From positions 1-64,000 of the forward strand of contig NZ_BNAR01000008.1 in the NCBI RefSeq assembly GCF_014653695.1: a stretch of DNA of 64,000 bases, in the 5' to 3' direction. Shown here one piece after another: positions 54,533 to 62,647 of the stretch (position 1 is the first letter of the stretch; each line of letters begins with the position of its first letter). The notes below the pieces were generated by a model. The model saw nothing but the letters and a program-made list of their open reading frames with translations. It ran no database searches and was not told the origin of the DNA. Origin of the DNA: Lentzea cavernae. GTDB taxonomy: Bacteria > Actinomycetota > Actinomycetes > Mycobacteriales > Pseudonocardiaceae. Position numbers and translations under genes: made by a program.

Positions 54533-55357
54533 TCACTTCAGCGCCTCCGCGATCACCTCGGCGGTCACAGCCGCACCCGCCGCCGTCATCACCGTGCCAC
54601 CGTGGTCGACCCCGCCGATCAGCACGGGCTCCCGCAACACCGGCAGCGCGGCCCGGAACCCGGCCGCCTGCTCAGGGCTGTAGGCGGGCGCGCTGCCCGG
54701 CCCGGTGCTCCACTCGGCGTGCACGAACCACGTCGGCACGGTCAGCTCCTGCCACCGCGAGGTGCCGAACACGACATCGCGCGTGTCGGTGAGCAGCGTC
54801 TCGCCGGACAGCGCCAGGTGGCCGTCCGGAGTCAGGTCGTGGGCGAAGTACTCGCGGATCAACGAGTCGGTGGGGTCGATGGCCTTGTTCACCATCGCCT
54901 GGACTGCCAGGTACTCGTCGACGGTCCAGGTGCGCTCACGTGCGGCGAGTTGAGGGGCGAGAGCCGCCGAGAGGATCTCCTCGGTCATCTGCGCGTGCAT
55001 GGGCATGGGGAAACCGCCGTCCACGAGCACGAGCGCGCGCACTCGGTCCGGGTGGCGCACGGCCAGGTCCACGGCGACGTAGCCGCCCATCGACATGCCG
55101 GCCACGGTCACTGAGTCGAGGTCCAGGGCGTCGAGGACGCGAACCATGTCGTCGGCGTGCTGCTTCATGGTGCCGCCGGTCAGGGAGGCGCTGTCGCCGC
55201 GGCCGCGCAGGTCCGGGGCGATGAGCGAGATGCCGTGGGCGGCGACCCAGTTCCACAGCTTGCGGCTGCCGCTGACGCCGTGGATCGCCAGCACGGGCGC
55301 GGTGTCGCCGTCGTGGATCTCGACGGTCAGGTTGCCGCCGTCAACGGGAACGAGCAT
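54533..55357 (-). CDS. Alpha/beta-hydrolase
   Basis: A 274-residue alpha/beta-hydrolase. The oxyanion region is LAIHGVSGSR, the nucleophile serine is in the elbow GMSMGGY, and the catalytic His is in GGVDHGGTV. It looks like an esterase or lactonase-type cytosolic enzyme with no signal peptide. It follows the GlcD-like oxidase by 9 bp on the same strand, so a TetR-oxidase-hydrolase operon is likely; a hydroxy-acid ester or lactone may be its substrate. Confidence 0.88.
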   Translation of the reverse strand: MLVPVDGGNLTVEIHDGDTAPVLAIHGVSGSRKLWNWVAAHGISLIAPDLRGRGDSASLTGGTMKQHADDMVRVLDALDLDSVTVAGMSMGGYVAVDLAVRHPDRVRALVLVDGGFPMPMHAQMTEEILSAALAPQLAARERTWTVDEYLAVQAMVNKAIDPTDSLIREYFAHDLTPDGHLALSGETLLTDTRDVVFGTSRWQELTVPTWFVHAEWSTGPGSAPAYSPEQAAGFRAALPVLREPVLIGGVDHGGTVMTAAGAAVTAEVIAEALK

Positions 55358-55366
55358 GCGAACTCC

Positions 55367-56689
55367 TTAGGCCTTGCCGGGGTTGAAGAGGTTCAGGGGG
55401 TCGAGCGCGTGCTTGACGGCCTGGTGGACGGCGTGCGCCTCGGGGCCGAGTTCGCGGATCATGCCGTCGCGTTTGAGCAGGCCCACGCCGTGCTCGCCGG
55501 TGACGGTGCCGCCCAGTTCCAGGGCCTGGTCGATGATGTCGTCGAACGCCGCCTGTGCCGCGATGCGCGCGTTCTCGTCGCCGGGTGGGGTGATCAGCAA
55601 CGGGTGGAGGTTGCCGTCGCCGGCGTGGGCGATGGTGGCGACGCGGACGCCGTGGCGTGCGCCGATCTCCTCGATGCGCGCGAGCATCGCCGGTACGGCC
55701 GAGCGCGGGACGCAGACGTCCTCGGTGAGCAACGGGCCCAGGCGTTCCAGTGCCGGGTAGGTGAGGCGGCGGGCGGCGAAGAGGGCTTCGGCCTCGGTCG
55801 AGTCGGTGGACCGCTCGGTCCAGGCGGCGCCCGCGTCGGTGAAGGCCGCGACGAGGCCGTCGGCGTCGGCGGGCGTCTCGGCGCGGGCCAGGAGCATGGC
55901 CTCGGTGTCCGGTTCGATGCCGAGGTGCTTCCAGTCCTCGACGGCCTGCAGGCACGCGCGGTCGATCAGTTCCAGCGCGGCGGGTTGCAGGCCGCGGCCT
56001 GTCGCGAGGGCAACGGCCTGACCTGCGGCGACGAGGCTGTCGAACGCTCCGACGACGGTGTCGGCCGGCCGTGGGGCCGGGCGCAGGCGGACGGTGACCT
56101 CGGTGACGACGCCGAGCGTGCCCTCGGAGCCGACGAGCAGGCTGGTCAGGTCGTAGCCGGCGACGCCCTTGGTGGTGCGCCTGCCGAGCCGCACCGCCGT
56201 GCCGTACGGGACGGGCCCGCCCATCACGGCTTCCAGGCCGAGAACGTAGTCGCGCGTCACGCCGTACTTGAGGCAGCAGAGGCCGCCCGCGTTCGTGGCG
56301 ACGTTGCCGCCGATCGTCGACCACGGAGAGCTGGCCGGGTCCGGCGGGTACCAGAGTCCTTGTGCCGCAACGGCCTTCTTGAGGTCGTCGTTGACGACGC
56401 CCGGCTGCACGACGGCGAGCAGGTTGTCCCGGTCGATCTCCAGGATCCGGTCCATCCTGCTCAGGTCGAGGACCAGGCAGCCGTCCGTCGCGTTGGCGCC
56501 GCCGGACAGACCCGTGCCCGCACCACGCGGCACGATCGGGATCGACCTGTCGGCGCAGTGCTTCACGGCCTCCTGGACGTCCTCAGTGGACTGCGGGCGG
56601 AACGCGGCGTGCGGCGTGCCCACGGGCGCCCACTCGGCCTCGTCGTGGCTGAGGCCGGCCAGGGTGTTCGGGTCGGTGATGAGCTTCAT
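55367..56689 (-). CDS. FAD-linked oxidase of the glycolate/D-lactate oxidase family (GlcD-like)
   Basis: A 440-residue FAD-binding_4 plus FAD-oxidase_C enzyme. The FAD domain has VPRGAGTGLSGGANATDGCL and a central VGSEGTLGVVTEVTV, and the C-terminal domain has HAGDGNLHP and GTVTGEHGVGLLK, characteristic of D-2-hydroxyacid dehydrogenases. It oxidises glycolate, D-lactate or a similar hydroxy acid. ATG 56689 overlaps the TetR stop (ATGA), so the regulator and enzyme are co-expressed. Confidence 0.93.
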   Translation of the reverse strand: MKLITDPNTLAGLSHDEAEWAPVGTPHAAFRPQSTEDVQEAVKHCADRSIPIVPRGAGTGLSGGANATDGCLVLDLSRMDRILEIDRDNLLAVVQPGVVNDDLKKAVAAQGLWYPPDPASSPWSTIGGNVATNAGGLCCLKYGVTRDYVLGLEAVMGGPVPYGTAVRLGRRTTKGVAGYDLTSLLVGSEGTLGVVTEVTVRLRPAPRPADTVVGAFDSLVAAGQAVALATGRGLQPAALELIDRACLQAVEDWKHLGIEPDTEAMLLARAETPADADGLVAAFTDAGAAWTERSTDSTEAEALFAARRLTYPALERLGPLLTEDVCVPRSAVPAMLARIEEIGARHGVRVATIAHAGDGNLHPLLITPPGDENARIAAQAAFDDIIDQALELGGTVTGEHGVGLLKRDGMIRELGPEAHAVHQAVKHALDPLNLFNPGKA

Positions 56690-57264
56690 GAACGCTCCAA
56701 CGCGCCGTGCGCGGCTTTGTGCACCACGCGTTCCAGATCCGCACCCCAGGCAACCGGTGTGGTGTCCGCGTGGACCGGGACCGCGCCCATGCCCGCCACC
56801 GCGAAACGAGCGAAGAGCAGCAGGTCGAAGGCCTGTGCGGGGGAGGCGAGCGGCGGCGTCAGGATCGTCGCGATCTGCAGGGCGCCGGTGTTGAGCTCCT
56901 GCGTGCCGGTCGCGATCAGGTCGGGCTCCTTGACGATCACCGCGCGGCGGCCGAGTTCCAGCGCCCACTGCTCCGGCGTGATCGTGCCGATCGCCGTGCG
57001 CACGGCCGCCGACAGTGCGGCGACGGGGTCGGGGTCCGGCACGAGCGAGCGCACGACGCGGCTGAGGAACGCGTCGTACCAGAAGATCGCGGCCTTGGTG
57101 CCGAACGTGCGGAACAGCGTGCGTTCGGAGACGCCCGCGCGATCGGCGATGGCCCTGGTCGACGTCGCGGCGAAGCCCTGGTCCAGGCACAGGGCGATGG
57201 CCGCCTCTTGGATCGCGAGGCGGGTGCGCAGGTCCTTCGCGGCCCGCGTGGTCAAGGTGTCCAC
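56686..57264 (-). CDS. TetR-family regulator
   Basis: A 192-residue regulator. The N-terminal TetR helix-turn-helix is AIQEAAIALCLDQGFAATST, then IADRAGVSERTLFRTFGTK. The C-terminal ligand domain has no recognisable subtype. GTG 57264 start. It is first in the operon with the GlcD-like oxidase and hydrolase and divergent from the glycosyltransferase gene. The palindrome at 57285-57299 is a likely operator for both directions. Confidence 0.92.
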   Translation of the reverse strand: MDTLTTRAAKDLRTRLAIQEAAIALCLDQGFAATSTRAIADRAGVSERTLFRTFGTKAAIFWYDAFLSRVVRSLVPDPDPVAALSAAVRTAIGTITPEQWALELGRRAVIVKEPDLIATGTQELNTGALQIATILTPPLASPAQAFDLLLFARFAVAGMGAVPVHADTTPVAWGADLERVVHKAAHGALERS

Positions 57265-57284
57265 GGCGTCACCGTAGCGAAGAA

Positions 57285-57299
57285 TGTCAGTATCTGCCA
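57285..57299. promoter_or_regulatory. Candidate TetR operator
   Basis: TGTCAG-TAT-CTGCCA is a palindrome with five of six positions symmetric, 21 bp before the TetR start. Two more TGTCAG copies occur in the next 30 bp toward the glycosyltransferase, giving three direct half-sites in the 91-bp divergent region. Confidence 0.5.
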
Positions 57300-57355
57300 G
57301 ATTTTGTGTCAGCTGCTGTCAGGTGTGAGCGCTGAAACTGGGGGTAGATGACTGC

Positions 57356-58180
57356 ATGGCCCGGACCACGGTCGTCATCGCCTCGCGGAACCGCGCGGAC
57401 AGCCTGCTGCGGACTCTCGCGCGGCTGAGCGAGCTCGCGGTTCCGGTGATTCTGGTGGACAACGCCTCCACCGACGACACGGTCGTCCGTGTGCGCAAGG
57501 ACTTCCCGACGGTCACCGTGATGGAAGCGCCGTCGAACCTCGGCGCGGTCGCACGCAACCACGGCGCGCGTTCCGCGCTCACACCGTTCGTGGCTTTCGC
57601 GGACGACGACTCGTGGTGGGCGCCCGACGCGTTCGAGCTGGCGGAGCCGATCTTCGACGCGCACCCGGACCTCGGCCTCATCGCGGCGCGCACGCTCGTC
57701 GGACCGTCAGGAGAACCGGATCCGATCACACCGCTGCTGCGCCACAGCCCGCTGGGCAACGGCGTGGCGGGCCCCTCGGTGCTGGGATTCCTGGCCTGCT
57801 CGGCGATCGTGCGGCGGCAGGCGTTCGTCGAGGCGGGCGGGTTCAGTCCGGTGTTGTTCTTCCGCGGCGAGGAAACGTTGCTGTCGTGGGACCTCGCGGC
57901 GGCGGGGTGGGCGCTCTGCTACGTCGAGGACGTGGTGGCGCACCACCACCCGGCCGCGCAACGGGATCCGGGCGGGGACGTTCTGCAGCGACGCAACGCC
58001 GTGCTCACCGCGTGGATGCGCCGCCCGGTGGACCGGGCACTGGCGGCGTCGCTGAAGGATCCGCGGGCCTTCGGGGCGGCACTGCCCCGGCTGCGTCAGG
58101 CGCTCCGGCAGCGTCGTGAGCTGCCGGAGCACCTGGAAGCGCAGATCAGAGCGACCGAACAGCAGCCGCAAGGCGCGTGA
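57356..58180 (+). CDS. GT2-family glycosyltransferase
   Basis: A 274-residue GT-A glycosyltransferase. It begins TTVVIASRNRADSLLRTLAR, has VDNASTDDTV, the metal-binding FADDDSWW (DxD) and a catalytic-type FFRGEETLLSWDLAAAGW region. There is no signal peptide or membrane helix. A histidine-rich EDVVAHHHPAA follows. Acceptor unknown; it is divergent from the TetR operon and overlaps the convergent aminotransferase by 35 bp. Confidence 0.9.
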   Translation: MARTTVVIASRNRADSLLRTLARLSELAVPVILVDNASTDDTVVRVRKDFPTVTVMEAPSNLGAVARNHGARSALTPFVAFADDDSWWAPDAFELAEPIFDAHPDLGLIAARTLVGPSGEPDPITPLLRHSPLGNGVAGPSVLGFLACSAIVRRQAFVEAGGFSPVLFFRGEETLLSWDLAAAGWALCYVEDVVAHHHPAAQRDPGGDVLQRRNAVLTAWMRRPVDRALAASLKDPRAFGAALPRLRQALRQRRELPEHLEAQIRATEQQPQGA

Positions 58181-59222
58181 TGCCCTCGTCGATCTGCTCC
58201 GGCGTGACACCCGAGAACGCGAGGCGGATGGCGTTGTCGCCGCCCTCCAGCAGGAAGTCGGAGCCCTTCACGAACTCGACGCCGTGCTCCTTCGCGACCG
58301 GCACGAGCTTGTCGATCGACACACCGGGCAGCTCGACCCACATGAAGTAGCCGCCCTGCGGCGCGGTGAAGACCGCCTCCGGCAGTTCACGCTGCAGGGC
58401 AGCCACAAGAGCGTCCCTGCGCGCACGCAACGCCGTGCGGACGTTCACGACCGACTCGTCGAGACGGCCGGAACGGCAGTACGAGTTCACGATCGACTGC
58501 GCCACCATGTTCGGTGAGATGTACGTGGTGGTGGCGATGTCCTGAACGGACTTGATGACGGACTTCGGCCCCACCAGGTAACCGCAGCGGATGCCGGGCG
58601 CCATGGTCTTCGAGAACGACGACGCGTAGACGACCTTGTCGTTCTGGTCCTGCGACAGCATCGTCGGCAGCGGCTCGCCCTCGAACCGCACCTTCACGTA
58701 CGGGTCGTCCTCGAACAGCACGAAGTCGTACTGGGCCGAGAGCTCCAGCAGCCGCGCGCGCTTCGCCTCGGACAGCGTGTAACCGGCCGGGTTGTGGAAG
58801 TTCGGGATGATGTGCGCGAGCTTCGGGCGCACACCGCTCTCGAGCAGCTTCTCGAGCGAGTCGACGTTGATGCCGTCGGTCTCGAGCTCGATGGCGTGGA
58901 TCTTGGCGCCGCGCTGGCGCAGGTTCAGCAGCGTGCGGTCGTAGGTCGGAGCCTCGACCACCACGTCGTCGCCCTTCTGGACGAGCAGTTCGAACAGGAA
59001 CGCGTCGGCCTGCATCGAACCGTTGGTGACGAGCACCTGCTCCGGCTCGACGCCGTGCTGCTCCGCGAGCCAGGTGCGCAGCGGCACGTAGCCGACGCTC
59101 GTGCCGTACGCGAAGGTGCCGCCGGGGTCGTCCGTGAAGGCTTTCTGCGCGGCGTCGCGCAGGCCTTCCTGGTCGATGATGTCGAGAGAGGGCGCTCCGC
59201 GCGTGAACAGGATCGAGGCCAT
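58146..59222 (-). CDS. PLP-dependent aminotransferase, class I/II (LysN/MocR-like catalytic type)
   Basis: A 358-residue fold-type I aminotransferase. PLP-binding residues are in NGSMQADAF, IPNFHNPAGYTLS, FEDDPYVKV and the Schiff-base lysine in SSFSKTMAPGIRCGY. It resembles the 2-aminoadipate/aromatic aminotransferase group but has no DNA-binding domain, unlike the MocR protein at 3469. ATG 59222 is preferred; a start 15 bp further up is possible. Amino donor and acceptor are unknown. No operon partner. Confidence 0.9.
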   Translation of the reverse strand: MASILFTRGAPSLDIIDQEGLRDAAQKAFTDDPGGTFAYGTSVGYVPLRTWLAEQHGVEPEQVLVTNGSMQADAFLFELLVQKGDDVVVEAPTYDRTLLNLRQRGAKIHAIELETDGINVDSLEKLLESGVRPKLAHIIPNFHNPAGYTLSEAKRARLLELSAQYDFVLFEDDPYVKVRFEGEPLPTMLSQDQNDKVVYASSFSKTMAPGIRCGYLVGPKSVIKSVQDIATTTYISPNMVAQSIVNSYCRSGRLDESVVNVRTALRARRDALVAALQRELPEAVFTAPQGGYFMWVELPGVSIDKLVPVAKEHGVEFVKGSDFLLEGGDNAIRLAFSGVTPEQIDEGITRLAAAVRSL

Positions 59223-59252
59223 GCGCGGAGCGTACAACTCCCACGATTTGGG

Positions 59253-60449
59253 CTACGGCCTATATACGTATGCGTTCAGCTGGCTGACGGCTTGTGCCGC
59301 GCCGCCCAGGTGGTAGAGGTCCACCGCGAGGAAGTTCGGCTTCTTCCTGGCCGCGGGCTGGCAGAACTGCTGCGCCCGGTTCGCGAGCTTGCCGTTGTCC
59401 GCCGTGGCGGTGCTCGTGAACGGAACGTCCCGGAAGTGGTTCATGACGAACAAGGGCTGGAAGCCGCCCGTCGCAGTCAGCGGTTTTTCATCCCATCGGC
59501 TGTAGCAGGACCAGTCGGAGGCGCCGAGACCCGAACCCATCGACCAGTAGTTCTCGACCGTCCAGTCCTTCTGGTACAGCACGCCCGAGTCCTCGCGACC
59601 GTCCTTTCCGTGATCGGTGAAGATGATGAGCCGCTTGCCGCTGCCCTGCATCTGGCTGCGCGTGGGCCAGCCGTTCTGCTGCACGCCCTCGGCCCGGTAC
59701 AGGACGTCGTTGAGCCCCTGCACCTTCCGCAGTTCGGCGCGCAACGTGTTCGCGTCGACGTAGTCCTCCAGGAAGACCGTGACGATCTCGCTGCGGTTGG
59801 CCTTGAGGAAGTCGACCATCCGCTGCACGTCCACGTTGAGCGCCACCGGCTTGCTCACGAGCGTGCAGCTGTTGTGGCACAGGATCGCGCCGTCCGCCGT
59901 CTGGTGGATGTCGAGCATGAAGCCACGCACGCCGTCGTTCAGCTGCTGGACGATGCCGCGCGTCTGGTTCTTGGCGAGGTTGACGAACGGCGGCGCGAAC
60001 CCGCCGTCGACCCCGTTCGCGTAGGCGTTGTGGGCCGTCAGGAACGTCATCTGGTCCAGCCGCGGATCCGCCGGCGCGGGCGACGTCTGGTTCTGCACCG
60101 GCGTCAGGTACCAGCGCGACTCACCGCCGAGGCCGAAGAACTCCCACTGATCACCGAACTGAACGGGCGCGTGAACCGTATCCCCTTGTGAACACGAACC
60201 CATGGTGAGCTGACGGGTGATGCACTGACCCGGCGAGTCGGTGTTCTCGAACCTCCCGTCGCTCAGCCGCCACTGCTGGCGGTCTTCGTTGCCTTTGGGG
60301 CGGTGCAGCGCCACCCCACTGCCGCTCTGGGCGACGTTGAGGCCGGTGCGGACGCCGGTGACGTAGAACGTGCCCGCCGGGGCCGCTTGCGCGGTGGCGG
60401 GCACCAGGGGCAGGAGCAGCAGGGCTGCGATGGCAGGGAGGTATCGCAT
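59253..60449 (-). CDS. Secreted PI-PLC X-domain protein with an N-terminal trefoil-like region
   Basis: A 398-residue secreted protein. Signal peptide RYLPAIAALLLLPLVPATAQ, then about 100 residues resembling a carbohydrate-binding beta-trefoil repeat (GVALHRPKGNEDRQQWRL), then a PI-PLC X barrel. The two catalytic histidines are likely in FLTAHNAYANG and AILCHNSCTL. It should cleave phosphatidylinositol-like lipids outside the cell without calcium. ATG 60449 is chosen at the signal peptide; a TTG at 60494 is possible. The palindrome TGAAACAGTTTCA lies upstream. Confidence 0.87.
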   Translation of the reverse strand: MRYLPAIAALLLLPLVPATAQAAPAGTFYVTGVRTGLNVAQSGSGVALHRPKGNEDRQQWRLSDGRFENTDSPGQCITRQLTMGSCSQGDTVHAPVQFGDQWEFFGLGGESRWYLTPVQNQTSPAPADPRLDQMTFLTAHNAYANGVDGGFAPPFVNLAKNQTRGIVQQLNDGVRGFMLDIHQTADGAILCHNSCTLVSKPVALNVDVQRMVDFLKANRSEIVTVFLEDYVDANTLRAELRKVQGLNDVLYRAEGVQQNGWPTRSQMQGSGKRLIIFTDHGKDGREDSGVLYQKDWTVENYWSMGSGLGASDWSCYSRWDEKPLTATGGFQPLFVMNHFRDVPFTSTATADNGKLANRAQQFCQPAARKKPNFLAVDLYHLGGAAQAVSQLNAYVYRP

Positions 60450-60480
60450 GGTGACCAGAGTCACCCACCCGAGTGAAACA

Positions 60481-60493
60481 TGAAACAGTTTCA
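60481..60493 (-). promoter_or_regulatory. Palindrome upstream of the PI-PLC gene
   Basis: TGAAAC-A-GTTTCA is a perfect 6-1-6 palindrome, and another GAAAC half lies six bases away. It is AT-rich relative to surroundings and 31 bp before the start, a plausible repressor site. Confidence 0.4.
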
Positions 60494-61160
60494 AGCGTTT
60501 GGACGTTTAACACTTCGGGTATCCCACCCATCGTGAAGCGCTCTTCTTGAGCAGAGAACAACGCTCGTCAGCGCTGTACAACTCCACGGCAGCCGTCGCC
60601 CGACCGAAGGGTTAGGGCCGGTACTCGGGCGCCGCCTTCACAAGCCGCGCAGGGTTCGACTCCCTCGGTTGCCACTTGCTCCCCGTGAGCCCTCGTCGTC
60701 GACATCCCGCGGCGGGTAAGGCAGGCGTCGTGACCGACGGGTCGCGGCGCCTGTGCCGTCTCAGCGCTGGTCACAGCACTCGTCTCAGCCCTGGCCACGG
60801 CCCGGCGGGTCCGAACTGGTGTCGTGACCGACGGTCGAGGCCCTGTGTCGCCCTCAGCACTCGGCCCAGCGCTCGTCTCAGCCCTGACCACGCCCCGGCG
60901 GCCTCGTCATCCCAGGTCGTCCACCAGGCCTCACCGCGGAAACGCCCCCGTGCGCCGCACCCTCCGCACACCCCCGAGGAGCGAGCGCCCAGCCGAGCCT
61001 CCTGGCCGGGACCTGACTCGCGAGCTCACTGCGGAACGAGGCGACGATGCGCACGGCGGAACCGGCCTTTCGGTGGTCGTGGGCTCCAGGAGTGGAGCAC
61101 GTGATCACCATGACAGGCAGGTCTGACAATTTCGAGAAACCGCAGTTCAGAACAGCAAAA
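60494..61160. other. Non-coding interval between the PI-PLC and cold-shock genes
   Basis: About 670 bp with no convincing gene. Open frames here are low-complexity Thr/Arg/Ala-rich and follow the tandem duplication at 60727-60904. No tRNA or structured RNA was recognised by eye. Confidence 0.55.
60727..60904. repeat. Imperfect 94-bp tandem duplication
   Basis: Copy 1 starts at 60727 and copy 2 at 60821, both opening GTCGTGACCGACGG and both containing CGTCTCAGCCCTG and CCCGGCGG in register. They differ at scattered positions and by small indels. The second copy is cut off around 60904. Confidence 0.75.
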
Positions 61161-61188
61161 GGCCCGCCAGGCCGAAGCCTGGCGGGCC
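61161..61188 (-). terminator. Rho-independent terminator of the cold-shock gene
   Basis: GGCCCGCCAGGC (61161-61172) pairs perfectly with GCCTGGCGGGCC (61177-61188). On the minus strand the loop is TTCG and the stem is followed by TTTTG, a canonical intrinsic terminator 15 bp after the stop. Confidence 0.92.
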
Positions 61189-61202
61189 CTGAAGAGCTCA
61201 AA

Positions 61203-61406
61203 TCAGATGGCGCGGACGTCCTGCGCCTGCGGGCCCTTCTGACCCTGGCCGATCTCGAACTCCACGCGCTGCTGCTCCTCAAGCGACTTGAAGCCCGAGC
61301 CGGAGATCTGCGAGTAGTGGACGAACACGTCCGGACCGCCGCCGTCCTGCGCGATGAATCCGAAGCCCTTCTCGCCGTTGAACCACTTAACGGTGCCCTG
61401 CGCCAT
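61203..61406 (-). CDS. Cold-shock domain protein (CspA family)
   Basis: A 67-residue single cold-shock domain that binds single-stranded RNA and DNA. RNP1 is KGFGFIAQD and RNP2 is [17 protein letters not shown] opens the barrel. It starts MAQGTVKWF at ATG 61406 with AGGGAG upstream. A strong terminator follows. Its ~90-base leader could be a regulated 5' UTR, common for this family, though no defined element is recognised. Confidence 0.97.
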   Translation of the reverse strand: MAQGTVKWFNGEKGFGFIAQDGGGPDVFVHYSQISGSGFKSLEEQQRVEFEIGQGQKGPQAQDVRAI

Positions 61407-61546
61407 ACCGATTGCTCCCTAGATGATGGACCCCCGCCAGAGCGAGGTTCGCGGGCAGTCTGCCAGGCGCAGGTCTCTCTCACATCGTGGTTAGCCCGGT
61501 GGTGTGACGAAGTAAGTTGAAACAGGTACCCCCGAGAGGAGCAGGG

Positions 61547-62647
61547 ATGACGAACTGGCTGGACGTCGCGCACGAGGTTGCGGCGACGCTCAGGTCCGAC
61601 GCGGCGGACAGGGACCGGGCCAACCAGCCACCCACCAAAGAGGTGGAACTGCTCCGGCAGAGCGGCCTGCTGAACGTCCGGGACTGGGCGCAGCAGCAGC
61701 GGATCGGGCGGGTCGTCGGGGCCGCCGACGCCAACGCCGGCCACCTCCTCGGGTACCACTACCTGCAGATTTGGCGCAGCGGGCTGTTCGACGCGCAGTT
61801 CAGCGTCCAGCCCGACGAGTTCTGGGCGGGCGTGAGCAACCCGCTCGACGCGGCCCTCGAACTGAGCCCCTCCGACGACGGTTTCGTCCTCAACGGACGG
61901 AAGACCTTCGCCACCGGAGCCGCCGTCGCCGACCGCCTCGTGGTCAGCGCGACGCGCACGGACAACGGCGAGAAGTTGACCTTCCTGCTCGACGGAAAAG
62001 CGAGCGGAATCACCTACTTGGACGATTGGGACAACATCGGTCAGCGCCTCACGGCGTCCGGTGGCGTGAACTTCGAGAACGTCGCGGTCACGGAAGTCCT
62101 CGGCGTCCAGCCGGTCAACGAGGACCCGCGCGTCAGCCTCGCGGCGATCGGCTTCCAGCTCGTGCTCGCCCAGCTCTACGTGGCCATCGCGGAGGGCGCG
62201 CTCGCCGAGGCCGCCGACTACACCCGCACCAAGACCCGCCCGTGGTTCGTCAGCGGCGTCGAGGCGGCCACCGAGGACCCGTACATCGTCGTCGCGTACG
62301 GCGAGATGGTGTCGCAGACGCGCGCGGCCGGGCTGCTCGCGGACGAGGCGGCCCGCCAGCTGCACGAGGCCACCGAGCTCGGCCGGAACCTCACGCCCGC
62401 CAAGCGCGGCGAGGTCGCCGTCACGATCTCCGAGGCCAAGGTCGTCAGCACCAAGCTCGTCAACGAGGTCACGAGCCGCATCTTCGAGCAGGTCGGCGCA
62501 CGCGGTACAGCCGCCAAGTACGCCGTGGACCGGTTCTGGCGCAACGCGCGCACGCTCACGCTGCACGACCCGGTCGTCTACAAGGCCCGCGAGGTCGGCG
62601 AGCACTTCCTGACCGGCGCGCGCCCCGCCTACACCGGGTACAGCTGA
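61547..62647 (+). CDS. Acyl-CoA-dehydrogenase-fold flavoprotein (DszC/SfnB-like)
   Basis: A 366-residue member of the acyl-CoA dehydrogenase superfamily. The substrate/flavin region includes ADANAGHLLGYHYLQIWRSG and a central LNGRKTFATGAAVADRLVV, and the C-terminal helical bundle has GARGTAAKYAVDRFWRNART. These features match the flavin-monooxygenase branch with DszC and SfnB more than true dehydrogenases; the catalytic Glu of dehydrogenases is not evident. It is translationally coupled (TGATG) to an MtnA-like gene and then mtnC, suggesting sulfur-compound metabolism. The start ATG 61547 has GAGAGGAG upstream. Confidence 0.87.
   Translation: MTNWLDVAHEVAATLRSDAADRDRANQPPTKEVELLRQSGLLNVRDWAQQQRIGRVVGAADANAGHLLGYHYLQIWRSGLFDAQFSVQPDEFWAGVSNPLDAALELSPSDDGFVLNGRKTFATGAAVADRLVVSATRTDNGEKLTFLLDGKASGITYLDDWDNIGQRLTASGGVNFENVAVTEVLGVQPVNEDPRVSLAAIGFQLVLAQLYVAIAEGALAEAADYTRTKTRPWFVSGVEAATEDPYIVVAYGEMVSQTRAAGLLADEAARQLHEATELGRNLTPAKRGEVAVTISEAKVVSTKLVNEVTSRIFEQVGARGTAAKYAVDRFWRNARTLTLHDPVVYKAREVGEHFLTGARPAYTGYS

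Noticed and set aside
60568-60891. 107-codon minus-strand frame across the tandem duplication
   Set aside because: Low-complexity repeat-derived peptide (Ala/Thr/Arg), no ribosome-binding site, codon use unlike neighbours.
60727-60904. CRISPR-like repeat
   Set aside because: Only two diverged 94-bp copies with no spacers of constant length and no cas genes.
61407-61546. SAM-type riboswitch ahead of the methionine-salvage-like operon
   Set aside because: I looked for the conserved SAM-I core and terminator arrangement and did not find it.
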